From NCBI GenBank assembly GCA_963734965.1, contig CAVTJK010000004.1, positions 2,170,001 through 2,234,000 of the forward strand: a stretch of 64,000 bases of DNA, in the 5' to 3' direction. Every line of letters starts with the position of its first letter. The stretch's first letter is position 1. The DNA comes from UBA4742 sp963734965. Lineage in GTDB: Bacteria; Actinomycetota; Acidimicrobiia; Acidimicrobiales; Acidimicrobilacustridaceae. Positions 10,097 to 18,081 of the stretch are shown here, in pieces. Under the pieces are notes generated by a model. That model searched no databases and had not been told where the DNA came from. It worked only from the letters and a program-made list of their open reading frames with translations. Made by a program: the position numbers and the translations under genes.

Positions 10097-11902
10097 ATGA
10101 TCGTCGGCGAAGGCCTTCGCATCGAGCAGGTGGCCGAGGTGCTGTCGGTGGCCTTCCTCGCCGAGCCGCCGGGTTGGACCCGTCTCGAACCGCAGTCGAT
10201 CTCGGGCGATCCGACGCCCGGGCTCGAGGCCAGGGTGCACGACCCCTTGTGGCTGCTGGCGCGCCAGTGGCAGCTGGGCGAGTTCCAAGGCGAGGACGTC
10301 GGCACCCCGATCTTCGTCGAGGTGACCACGAGCGTCGCGCCCGTGATCGCCTTCCAGGCCGGCGATCCGACCGCCGCCGGTCCGCCCCACGCGTGGGTGC
10401 CCGGCGAGATGATCGAGCCGATCGTCGAACGCGAGGCGGCGCCCCCAGCGGGGGCCACCAGCCACGGTCCGGGAGTGCGGACCCGGGCCGACGCCGGCGC
10501 CCAGCTCGTCGCCGAACTGGCCGAGGCCGGTGTGGGCCAGTCGTTCCTCGATCGGCTTCTCCGAGCGTGCCCGCTGGCCATGCCCTGGGCTGACCCCTTC
10601 GACCGGATGGCCCCGGGCCTGCTCCACCTGTTGCGGGGCAAGGTGCCTGACGCCGAGCAGGCGGCCGTCCAGATCGCATCCGCCCTCGACCAGACGCCCC
10701 CGCGCCTTCCACCGTGGCTCGTCGGCGTGACCAAGCCCGCCGTGATCCGCGGGGTGGTGGGTCGGTGGCTCCATTGGTACCGGACGGCGGTGGTCCCTGA
10801 GGTGAGCGCCCCCGACGGCAGCTGGATCGACGATCGGCTCGAATACCGCTTCAGCGTGGGGGTGGCCGGAACCGACGGCCAGCGCGTGCTCCGCGCCCCG
10901 GCCTTCGGCGGCGGTCGCGTCGACTGGTGGTGCCTCGACCAGGATCCGGTCGCCCCGCCACTGGCCGCGGCCAACCCGGCGACGGTCACGTCGCAGTCGG
11001 CCACCCTGTTGGCGACCCCACTGCGATTCGCGGGGATGCCGGCCGATCGCTACTGGGAGTTCGAGGACGGCAGCGTCAACCTCGGTGCGCTCCAGGTCCA
11101 ACCCCACGACCTGGCTCGGCTGGCGCTGGTCGAGTTCGCGATGGTCTACGGCAACGACTGGCTGCTGGTCCCCGTTGACGTGGACCACGGATCGTTCGTC
11201 TCGGTCGACGAGGTCTCCTACACCACGTCGTTCGGTGAGATCTTCACCGTTCCGTCAGCCGACTCGGTTCCCCGATCGGGCGTCTTCCGGATGTTCGAGA
11301 CGAGCCAGGTCGGCACCGACGACACGTTGGCCGGCCTGTTCATCCCCCCAGCGGCCCCGGCCGTGATCGAAGGCCAGCCGCTCGAAGAGGTCATGTTCGT
11401 CCGAGACGAGATGGCGAACATGGCGTGGGCGGTCGAACGGGTCGTCGAGGGCCCGAGCGGGCTACCCCGGGACCGCTCCGATGAGCCCCGGCCTCAGCCG
11501 TTCGTCGCCGGGACCAGTCCCGGCGCGGACATGGACTACCAGCTCGAGAACGAGATACCCGATCGCTGGATACCACTCGTCCCGGTGTCGACCGGGTATG
11601 CCACCTTCTCCCTGCGCAAGGGCGCGATGGTCAAACACGGCGAGCCAGTAGAGCCCCGTGGCGTGCTGTTGCAGCCGGGCCGACCGTTGGTCTTCCAGGA
11701 CGAGGAGATCTCGCGCGACGGCGTCCGGGTCCGGCGCGTGCCCGCCTTGGCCCGCCGAGCCGACGGCTCCTATGTCCGTTGGCTCGCTCACCGCGTCGAC
11801 ATCGGGCGCGGCGAGGCGGCGAGCGGGCTGGCGTTCGACAGCGCGGTGCGCCGCCGCCCCGGCTCGGACCCGCTGGACCCGGCCGAAGAGAGCCCGCCAT
11901 GA
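10097..11902 (+). CDS. Uncharacterised protein (601 aa) with LARQWQLGEFQGED motif
   Basis: ATG lies 4 nt after the stop of the 1531-aa gene. Near residue 50 it carries DPLWLLARQWQLGEFQGED, a highly conserved-looking signature that I recall only from proteins of unknown function. Further motifs are YRFSVGV, DRYWEFEDG and VEFAMVYGNDWLLVP. It looks like a soluble, globular, Trp-rich protein with no signal peptide. Position and spacing place it in one transcription unit with the three genes upstream. The downstream boundary is less tight: 98 nt separate it from the peptidase start. Confidence 0.8.
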   Translation: MIVGEGLRIEQVAEVLSVAFLAEPPGWTRLEPQSISGDPTPGLEARVHDPLWLLARQWQLGEFQGEDVGTPIFVEVTTSVAPVIAFQAGDPTAAGPPHAWVPGEMIEPIVEREAAPPAGATSHGPGVRTRADAGAQLVAELAEAGVGQSFLDRLLRACPLAMPWADPFDRMAPGLLHLLRGKVPDAEQAAVQIASALDQTPPRLPPWLVGVTKPAVIRGVVGRWLHWYRTAVVPEVSAPDGSWIDDRLEYRFSVGVAGTDGQRVLRAPAFGGGRVDWWCLDQDPVAPPLAAANPATVTSQSATLLATPLRFAGMPADRYWEFEDGSVNLGALQVQPHDLARLALVEFAMVYGNDWLLVPVDVDHGSFVSVDEVSYTTSFGEIFTVPSADSVPRSGVFRMFETSQVGTDDTLAGLFIPPAAPAVIEGQPLEEVMFVRDEMANMAWAVERVVEGPSGLPRDRSDEPRPQPFVAGTSPGADMDYQLENEIPDRWIPLVPVSTGYATFSLRKGAMVKHGEPVEPRGVLLQPGRPLVFQDEEISRDGVRVRRVPALARRADGSYVRWLAHRVDIGRGEAASGLAFDSAVRRRPGSDPLDPAEESPP

Positions 11903-11979
11903 CGGCGCTGCTCTCGTTGAGCCGGTCCATCTCGTCACGGCGCCCCGATCGCGCCTCGTCCTCCTATCTACCCAGCTGA
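11899..11979 (+). CDS. Possible coupled 26-aa small ORF
   Basis: An ATG overlaps the stop of the 601-aa gene as ATGA and opens a 26-codon frame, Ser/Arg-rich, ending at TGA 11977-11979, 21 nt before the peptidase start. The coupling geometry is the one used by the larger genes here, but the peptide has no recognisable motif. It may serve only to carry ribosomes towards the peptidase, or be chance. Confidence 0.3.
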   Translation: MTALLSLSRSISSRRPDRASSSYLPS

Positions 11980-12000
11980 ATTCAACGTCAGGAGATGGCT

Positions 12001-14490
12001 ATGTCCCCCAACTTTGTCCCCCTACCACGCAGTCGGAAGAGTGCTCCGCTGGCTGCGCGCGTCGCCAGCGCTCCACCGCTCGAGCGACTGACGGTGACGG
12101 TCCATCTCCGCGGCCCTGCCAACGAGAGCCTGACCCAGCGCGTCAGGAGCCTGGCCGCAACCCAACCCCACAAGCGGCAGTTCGCGACACGGGCCAACTT
12201 CGCCCGTCGGTATGGCGCTCGCCCCGGTGACATCGCGGCCGTGCGGCAGTACGCCCGACGCAACGGTCTCCACGTGGTCAAGGTCAACCGCGCCGCTCGG
12301 ACGATCGAGCTGAGCGGGACGGTCCAGGCCATGTCGCGGGCGTTCAGCGTCGACCTCGGCCTCTATCGGAGCCGCACGGGCGTGTTCCGGGGACGGGCCG
12401 GCGCGATCCATGTTCCGGCCCGGTTGGCGCCGGCGATCGTCGCGGTGCTGGGTCTCGACAATCGCCCCGCGGCGCGACCGCACTTTCGCATCGCCCGTCC
12501 TCGGGGTGGCCGCGGTGCGATCCGTCCCGCCGCGTCACCTCGCACGGGATTCAACCCGCCCCAGCTGAGCAAGCTGTACAACTTCCCCCCCGGCGCCACC
12601 GGGGCGGGCCAGTGCATCGCGCTCATCGAGCTCGGCGGTGGGTTCAAGCCGGCGGAGATGAACACGTACTTCACGCAGCTGGGGCTCACACCACCTCAGA
12701 TCGTCGCCGTTCCGGTGGGCGCCACCAACAGTCCCACCGGCAACCCCAACAGCGCCGATGGCGAGGTCGTGCTGGATGTCCAGGTGGCCGGAGCCGTCGC
12801 TCCGGGCGCCAAGATCGCGGTGTACTTCGCGCCCAACACCGACAAGGGCTTCTCCGACGCCATCCTGGCCGCGATCCACGACCAGACGAACAAGCCCGGG
12901 ATCATCTCGATCAGCTGGGGCAAGGCCGAGGAGAACTGGACGGCACAGGCGCGAACCGTGATGAACCAGGCGTTCCAAGCGGCCGCCGCCCTTGGGATCA
13001 CGGTCTTCGTCGCCGCCGGCGATGACGGCTCGAGTGACAAGGTCCCAGGCGGGAAGGCCCATGTGGACTTCCCGGCGTCGAGCCCCTTCGTCGTCGGTTG
13101 CGGCGGGACGAGCATCCAGGCATCCGGCGGCCAGCTGACCCGGGAGACGGTGTGGAACAACCCCGGAGGGGGGAGCACCGGCGGCGGCGTGAGCACGTTC
13201 GCGGGCGTTCCGGCCTACCAGACATCGATCAACCCCACCTCGGCCAACGACCCGACCCAGCACGGCCGGGGCGTCCCCGACGTCGCCGGTGATGCCGACC
13301 CGGGGACCGGTTACAAGGTGCTCGTCGACGGCCAGTCGCTGGTGTTCGGCGGGACGAGCGCGGTGGCGCCGCTGTGGGCCGGCCTCCTGGCCAGCATCCA
13401 GCAGCAGCTCGGACGCTCGGCGGCTCCGCTGCTGTCGAGCATCTACGCCGCGCCGAAGGCCTTCCGCGACATCCTCGTCGGCAACAACGGCGGGTACTCG
13501 GCCGGTGCCGGCTGGGACGCCTGCACGGGGCTCGGCAGTCCGAACGGCGTCGCGTTGCTCAACGCGTTGAAACCGCCGTTACCGCCGGTCCATCCGCCTG
13601 TGCACCCGCCGGTCCATCCGCCGGTGCATCCGCCGGTCCATCCGCCGGTGCATCCGCCGGTCCATCCGCCGGTGCATCCGCCGGTCCATCCGCCGGTGCA
13701 TCCGCCGGTGCCATCCGCCGGTGCACCCGCCGGTCCATCCGCCTGTGCACCCGCCGGTCCATCCGCCGGTCCATCCGCCCGTGCAGCCGCCCAGTCCCAG
13801 TCCGTCGCCGAGCCCGAGTCCCAGCCCGAGCCCGTCGCCGAGCCCGAGCCCGTCGCCGAGTGCGGGTCCGTCGCCGAGTGCGGGTCCGTCGCCGAGTGCG
13901 GGTCCGTCGCCGAGTGCGGGTCCGTCGCCGAGTGCGGGTCCGTCGCCGAGTGCGGGTCCGTCGCCGAGTGCGGGTCCGTCGCCGTCGGCTGGTCCGTCGC
14001 CGAGTGCGGGTCCGTCAGCCCGAGTGCGGGTCCGTCGCCGTCGGCTGGTCCGTCGCCGAGTGCGGGTCCGTCGCCGAGTGCGGGTCCGTCGCCGTCGGCT
14101 GGTCCGTCGCCGAGTGCGGGTCCGTCGCCGAGTGCGGGTCCGTCGCCGAGTGCGGGTCCGCGCCCGAGTGCGGGTCCGTCGCCGTCGGCTGGTCCCAGCC
14201 CGAGTGCGGGTCCGTCGCCGTCGGCTGGTCCGAGCCCGAGTGCGGGCCCGGTCCCGTCACCTGGTCCTGTCCCACCGCCGCCGCCGCCTCCGCCGCCGCC
14301 GCCGCCTCCGCCTCCTCCGGGCGGGAGTCTGGCCCGGCCCGGTGGACGCCGACCAGGCCGGATGGCACCGGGAAAGCCCGGGGCCAAGAAGGCGGCCGCC
14401 AAGAAGGCCAAGGCCAAGAAGGCAGGGGCCAAGAAGGCCGCGGCCAAGAAGGCCAAGGCCGGAGGCGTGCGGAAGAAGGGCAGAGCGTGA
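12001..14490 (+). CDS. S53 family (sedolisin/kumamolisin-like) peptidase with repeat tail
   Basis: ATG 12001 is preferred because AGGAG (11990-11994) lies 6 nt upstream; the in-frame ATG at 11995 has no spacing to it. Residues ~20-150 form the pro-kumamolisin propeptide and ~180-525 the catalytic domain. Visible active-site residues are Glu255 and Asp259 (DGEVVLD), Asp341 (AAGDDGS, oxyanion) and Ser453 (GGTSAVAP). A calcium-site pattern (RDILVGNNGGYSAGAGWD) closes the domain. The family consists of acid-active serine-carboxyl endopeptidases, usually exported, but no classical signal peptide is visible. Residues after ~525 are HPPV repeats, Pro/Ser/Ala/Gly repeats, a polyproline run and a tail of repeated AKKA/AKKAKAKKA. 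Within the repeats the natural phase shifts twice and is restored. The catalytic assignment is firm; the role of the tail is unknown. Confidence 0.92.
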   Translation: MSPNFVPLPRSRKSAPLAARVASAPPLERLTVTVHLRGPANESLTQRVRSLAATQPHKRQFATRANFARRYGARPGDIAAVRQYARRNGLHVVKVNRAARTIELSGTVQAMSRAFSVDLGLYRSRTGVFRGRAGAIHVPARLAPAIVAVLGLDNRPAARPHFRIARPRGGRGAIRPAASPRTGFNPPQLSKLYNFPPGATGAGQCIALIELGGGFKPAEMNTYFTQLGLTPPQIVAVPVGATNSPTGNPNSADGEVVLDVQVAGAVAPGAKIAVYFAPNTDKGFSDAILAAIHDQTNKPGIISISWGKAEENWTAQARTVMNQAFQAAAALGITVFVAAGDDGSSDKVPGGKAHVDFPASSPFVVGCGGTSIQASGGQLTRETVWNNPGGGSTGGGVSTFAGVPAYQTSINPTSANDPTQHGRGVPDVAGDADPGTGYKVLVDGQSLVFGGTSAVAPLWAGLLASIQQQLGRSAAPLLSSIYAAPKAFRDILVGNNGGYSAGAGWDACTGLGSPNGVALLNALKPPLPPVHPPVHPPVHPPVHPPVHPPVHPPVHPPVHPPVHPPVHPPVPSAGAPAGPSACAPAGPSAGPSARAAAQSQSVAEPESQPEPVAEPEPVAECGSVAECGSVAECGSVAECGSVAECGSVAECGSVAECGSVAVGWSVAECGSVSPSAGPSPSAGPSPSAGPSPSAGPSPSAGPSPSAGPSPSAGPSPSAGPRPSAGPSPSAGPSPSAGPSPSAGPSPSAGPVPSPGPVPPPPPPPPPPPPPPPPGGSLARPGGRRPGRMAPGKPGAKKAAAKKAKAKKAGAKKAAAKKAKAGGVRKKGRA
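13580..13785 (+). repeat. 12-bp tandem repeat encoding HPPV
   Basis: About 16 units of the type ccgccggtgcat / ccgccggtccat encode (H-P-P-V)n in the peptidase tail. One unit has an extra c at 13710-13711, so downstream units encode HPPV only in the next frame, while the annotated frame reads PSAGAPAG-like sequence. The regularity is visible directly. Confidence 0.9.
13795..14250 (+). repeat. 18-bp tandem repeat encoding PSPSAG (or AECGSV)
   Basis: Units of tccgtcgccgagtgcggg recur some 20 times, with a variant carrying tcggctgg. The array is open in more than one frame on both strands. Between about 13711 and 14012 the frame that continues from the catalytic domain reads Ala-Glu-Cys-Gly-Ser-Val repeats, while the neighbouring frame reads PSPSAG. 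A 2-nt excess in the unit at 14011-14020 (tccgtcagcc) returns PSPSAG to the main frame. A polyproline run follows at about 14271-14319. Confidence 0.88.
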
Positions 14491-16202
14491 ACCACGCGTT
14501 GGGTGGGCCGGCCTCAGGTGACGCTGAGGCCGGCCCCGTGGTGCCGTACCTGATCTGTACGTTGCCGCGGTCGGGCAGCTGGCTGCTGGCCGAGGCGCTT
14601 CGGGCTACCGGGCAGGCCGGTCGGCCCGAGGAGTACTTCTGGTCGGACCTTCGTCCGATCTACGAGCAGGACTGGGGTCTCGCCGGTTGCGACGACACCG
14701 ATTTCCTGCGTCGCGTGCGCACCGTCGCCACGACGCCCAACGGCGTCTTCGGCGCCAAGGCGCACTGGTTCGAGTTCGAGCAGCTCGTCGACCTGCTCCG
14801 CGGGGGCATCGAACCCGAGGGGGTGGGCGGCTCGACGGGGCCGTCCACCCGGCCGGCCAGCGATGTGGACCTGATCAACGGCTACCTCCCCGACCTGCGG
14901 TACATCCACCTGACTCGGCTGGACAAGGCGGCCCAAGCCATCTCGTGGTTCCTTGCTCGACAGACCCAGATCTGGTGGCACGTCGCCGAGGACGAGGACG
15001 AGGATGAACCTCCGCCTCCCGTGGTCGACTTCGATCCCGAGTCGATCGCTCGTTTGGAGCGGGAGCTTCGCGAGAACGAGTGGCAGTGGGTCTCGTACTT
15101 CTCGCGGGCCGGAGTGGAACCGCTCGTGATCTCGTATGAATCGCTGGCCGGCGACGTCGGAGGCGCGGCGCGCCAAGTGGTCGAGCACCTCGGCCTCGAA
15201 GCCGGCGACGACGCCGTCGGGGCGACCGAGGTGATCATGCGGCGCCAGGCCGATCAGCGATCGGCTGAATGGAAGGACCGGTACCTCGACTGGAAGGCGT
15301 CGAGGCGGCGCCACCGGCATCGAGCGATCCCCGCCGTGTCGGTGGTGGTCGTCAGCCACAACGAAGGTCTGAACCTTCGCCGCACCGTCGATGACGTGGT
15401 GGCGACGGTGCCCGAGTCGACGGAGATCCTGGTCGTCGACGATCACTCCGACGACGCCAGCAGCGCGTTCCTGTCCGACCAGGCTCGGGTGCGCCTGCTC
15501 GTGCCGCCGGCCCGCGCTGGCGTGGCCGAGGCCCGCAACTACGGCGCCGCCCATGCCCGTGGCGAGGTGCTCGTGTTCTGCGACGCCCACGTGTCGCTTC
15601 CACCCGGCTGGCTCCCCCCGCTGTGCGCCGAGCTCGCCGACCCGAGCGTGGCCGCGGTCGCTCCGACCGTCGGCGGCCTCGATCCGCGACGGGCCCAGGG
15701 CTTCGGCTTCACCTGGGCCGATCCGTCGCTGACCATGGCGTGGCTGCGCAAACGACCTGATCGTCCAGTCGACGTGCCCTTCCTCTGCGGGTGCTTCATG
15801 GTGTTTCGCCGCGAGGACTTCGAGTTGGTCGGGGGGTTCGATCCCGGCATGGTCACGTGGGGATCAGAGGATGCCGAGATCTGCCTCAACCTGTGGCGGC
15901 GCGATCGCGCCAGTCGCGTCGTGCCTCAGTCCACCGTCGGTCACCTCTTCCGAAGCACCTTCCCCTATGCCGTCCCGAGCCAGGCCACGCTGCACAACAC
16001 GTTGCGCATGGCCACGGTCCACCTCGGTACGCCCGGGCTCAGCGCCACCATCGGTCACATGGCCGAGCGCCCGGCCTTCCCCGAGGCGTACGCCGCCTTG
16101 CTCGACAGCGGTGTGTGGCAGCGACGAGAAGACGTGGCCGCCGCCAGCCGCCATGACGGCGCCTGGTTCGCCGACCGATTCCGTTTGGATGCGTTGCGAT
16201 GA
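14487..16202 (+). CDS. Stf0-type sulfotransferase fused to family-2 glycosyltransferase
   Basis: GTG 14487 overlaps the peptidase stop (GTGA) and gives 571 aa; GTG 14538 or 14541, just past the hairpin and directly before VPYLICTLPRSGSW, are plausible starts too. The N-terminal ~270 residues match Stf0 sulfotransferases: the PAPS-binding loop LPRSGSWLLAEAL, GRPEEYF, GVFGAKAHWFEFEQL, IHLTRLDKAAQAISW and PLVISYESLAGD. The C-terminal ~290 residues are a GT-A fold glycosyltransferase: SVVVVSHNEG, LVVDDHSDD, ARNYGAAHARGEVLVFCDAH and WGSEDAEICLNLWRRD. The DAH metal motif and the WGSEDAEI block resemble polypeptide GalNAc-transferases more than typical GT2 enzymes. Acceptor unknown; first gene of a coupled series. 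Confidence 0.88.
   Translation: MNHALGGPASGDAEAGPVVPYLICTLPRSGSWLLAEALRATGQAGRPEEYFWSDLRPIYEQDWGLAGCDDTDFLRRVRTVATTPNGVFGAKAHWFEFEQLVDLLRGGIEPEGVGGSTGPSTRPASDVDLINGYLPDLRYIHLTRLDKAAQAISWFLARQTQIWWHVAEDEDEDEPPPPVVDFDPESIARLERELRENEWQWVSYFSRAGVEPLVISYESLAGDVGGAARQVVEHLGLEAGDDAVGATEVIMRRQADQRSAEWKDRYLDWKASRRRHRHRAIPAVSVVVVSHNEGLNLRRTVDDVVATVPESTEILVVDDHSDDASSAFLSDQARVRLLVPPARAGVAEARNYGAAHARGEVLVFCDAHVSLPPGWLPPLCAELADPSVAAVAPTVGGLDPRRAQGFGFTWADPSLTMAWLRKRPDRPVDVPFLCGCFMVFRREDFELVGGFDPGMVTWGSEDAEICLNLWRRDRASRVVPQSTVGHLFRSTFPYAVPSQATLHNTLRMATVHLGTPGLSATIGHMAERPAFPEAYAALLDSGVWQRREDVAAASRHDGAWFADRFRLDALR
14505..14536 (+). terminator. 13-bp perfect GC hairpin, possible terminator or attenuator
   Basis: GGGCCGGCCTCAG (14505-14517), loop GTGACG, CTGAGGCCGGCCC (14524-14536) is a perfect inverted repeat 15 nt after the peptidase stop. 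No T-run follows, which is common in high-GC actinobacteria. It lies inside the first codons of the next gene if that gene starts at GTG 14487, but just before the alternative starts GTG 14538 and 14541. It could partly separate expression of the peptidase from the modification genes. Confidence 0.55.
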
Positions 16203-16218
16203 CCTCGAGGATCTCGTC

Positions 16219-18081
16219 ATGACCGTCGCCGTCCTGGGCATGCACCGAAGCGGCACCTCGGTCGCCACGCGGTTGGTCAGCTTGTTGGGGCCGAGCCTCT
16301 GTCGACCCGAAGACCTCGTTCGAGGCCATCGGGGAAACCCGCCGGGTCATTGGGAGAGCTCTTCGTTGGTCGAGCAGAACAACGAGCTGTTGACCCGGCT
16401 GAGCGCCTCCTGGTGGTGTCCACCGAGTGCCGCGTCCGATCCCACCGACCTCGCTCACATCGACGAGCTCCGCACCGCGGCCCGATCGGTGTTCGAGTGG
16501 GCTCATCCAACCGGGCCGTGGGTCTGGAAGGACCCGCGCAACTGCGTGCTCCTGCCGTTCTGGTCGGCCGCGCTCGAGATCAAGGTGCCGGTCATCCTGA
16601 TGCTGCGCCACCCGCTCGACGTCGCCGAGTCGCTGCTCCGCCGGAACCGCTTCTCGGTCGGCTACGGGTTGGCGCTGTGGGAACGTCACCTCCGTTCGGC
16701 CCTCGTCGCGTGCGACGGCCTCCCGTTGCTGGTGTCGTCCTATGACCGCCTGGTCGAGGATCCGATCCGCTGGTGCGCGGAGACCCGGGACTTCCTCCGC
16801 ATGAGCGGCGTCGACGCGGTGATGCCGGCCGATCCGGCCGCCATCGACGAGTTCGTCGGCCGGTCGCCCGCCACCGCCCTTCGTCGATCCGCGGCCCGTA
16901 GGTCCGACCCGCTGTCCGAGCCGCAGCGAGAGCTGCTCGCGGTGCTAGACGCCGCGTCTCGGCCCTGGTCGAGCTTCGCCGTCCCCGACTTGAGCGCCGA
17001 GACACCCACAACCGAGATCGTCTTCGACGAGGCGCGGGTCGCGTTCGGCCTCGATCCGACCCAGCCGCGGACCATCGACCGCCCCCAGGACTTCATGTCC
17101 TCGGTCGACATCTCGCTCATCGAACCTGGCACCGCCCGCCAACCGGCCGCGCCAGCGCAGTCGGGGCGGGTGAGCGTGGTGCTGGTGGCCGATGGCCCCG
17201 ACGACGACGCCGCCGGGCCGCGGTTGTGGCCCTTCCTGCCGTCCGACGCCGAGGTCGTGATCGTCGCTCGGGCCGACGCCGATTCCGGTGACGGGTCCGA
17301 TGGGATCTTCGCCGGCGGTCGCGGCACTGTGGTGCGCCGCCGCGAGCCGCTCTCGTTGGCGGCCCGACTGAACCTGGGCGCCGAGGTGGCCGGCGGCGAC
17401 GTGCTGGTCTTCGCCCAGGGTGGCTTCGCGCCCCGTCGCGGTTGGCTGCCGGCGTTGCGGCAGGCCCTGAGTGCGGGTGACGTCGGCGCGGTGACGCCGG
17501 CGATCGCGTTCGACGAGGCCACCGACGAGCGGGTGTATGGGCTGCGTCCGGCCGATGACGTGCTCAACCTGGACTGGATCACCGAGGCTCCATCGGACTC
17601 GCCATTCCGCGTCCCGGTGGTCTCGCTACGTCTGCTGGCCACCACCCGGCGGGTGTTCGACGACATCGGCGGGTTCGACGAAGGCCTGGTCGGCGTCGGC
17701 TCCGAGGATCTCGAGCTCTGCCTGCGTCTCTGGCGAACGGGCTACCGCTGTCTGGCCGTGCCTCGAGCGGTGGTGTCCTGCGAGTTCGCGTCGTCACCCG
17801 ATGAGTGGTCACTCGAGGCGCGCCTGCGCAACGTCCTGCGGGTGGGTCTGGTGCACCTGTCGGGTCCCGACCAGGCCGGGCTCCTCGCGCAACTGGCCTC
17901 GGTTCCCGAGCTCCCCTCGGCCTTGGCCGAGGTCGGCGCCGGTGACTTGGGGCGGCGTCGGGCCATCGTCGGCGCCAAGGCCTGGTACGACACGGCGTGG
18001 GTGTTGAAGTCGTTCGGCCTCGACGCAAGCGACGACCCTGCCGTCGATGCCGACGGATCCCCCGATTGGGATCGAACGTGA
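16219..18081 (+). CDS. Sulfotransferase fused to degenerate glycosyltransferase-like domain
   Basis: ATG 16219 lies 16 nt after the preceding stop and just before the PAPS loop VAVLGMHRSGTSVATRL. KDPRNC and the 3'-phosphate-binding region ILMLRHPLDVAESLLRRN follow, so residues 1-~240 are a P-loop sulfotransferase. Residues ~315-600 resemble the glycosyltransferase half of the previous gene: VSVVLVADGP, LNLGAEVAGGDVLVFAQGGF, GGFDEGLVGVGSEDLELCLRLWR. The metal-binding DxD/DxH position reads AQGG, so this half may be inactive or bind without catalysing transfer. Product 620 aa. It looks like a diverged duplicate of the same domain architecture. The next gene starts inside its stop (GTGA). Confidence 0.82.
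   Translation: MTVAVLGMHRSGTSVATRLVSLLGPSLCRPEDLVRGHRGNPPGHWESSSLVEQNNELLTRLSASWWCPPSAASDPTDLAHIDELRTAARSVFEWAHPTGPWVWKDPRNCVLLPFWSAALEIKVPVILMLRHPLDVAESLLRRNRFSVGYGLALWERHLRSALVACDGLPLLVSSYDRLVEDPIRWCAETRDFLRMSGVDAVMPADPAAIDEFVGRSPATALRRSAARRSDPLSEPQRELLAVLDAASRPWSSFAVPDLSAETPTTEIVFDEARVAFGLDPTQPRTIDRPQDFMSSVDISLIEPGTARQPAAPAQSGRVSVVLVADGPDDDAAGPRLWPFLPSDAEVVIVARADADSGDGSDGIFAGGRGTVVRRREPLSLAARLNLGAEVAGGDVLVFAQGGFAPRRGWLPALRQALSAGDVGAVTPAIAFDEATDERVYGLRPADDVLNLDWITEAPSDSPFRVPVVSLRLLATTRRVFDDIGGFDEGLVGVGSEDLELCLRLWRTGYRCLAVPRAVVSCEFASSPDEWSLEARLRNVLRVGLVHLSGPDQAGLLAQLASVPELPSALAEVGAGDLGRRRAIVGAKAWYDTAWVLKSFGLDASDDPAVDADGSPDWDRT

Noticed and set aside
1..11902. Four large genes as a contractile injection system or phage tail
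   Set aside because: No sheath, tube, baseplate, spike or AAA-ATPase motif was found; size and coupling alone do not support it.
13580..14250. Array considered as CRISPR
   Set aside because: Units are 12 and 18 bp, contiguous, without spacers and in coding phase; no cas genes nearby.
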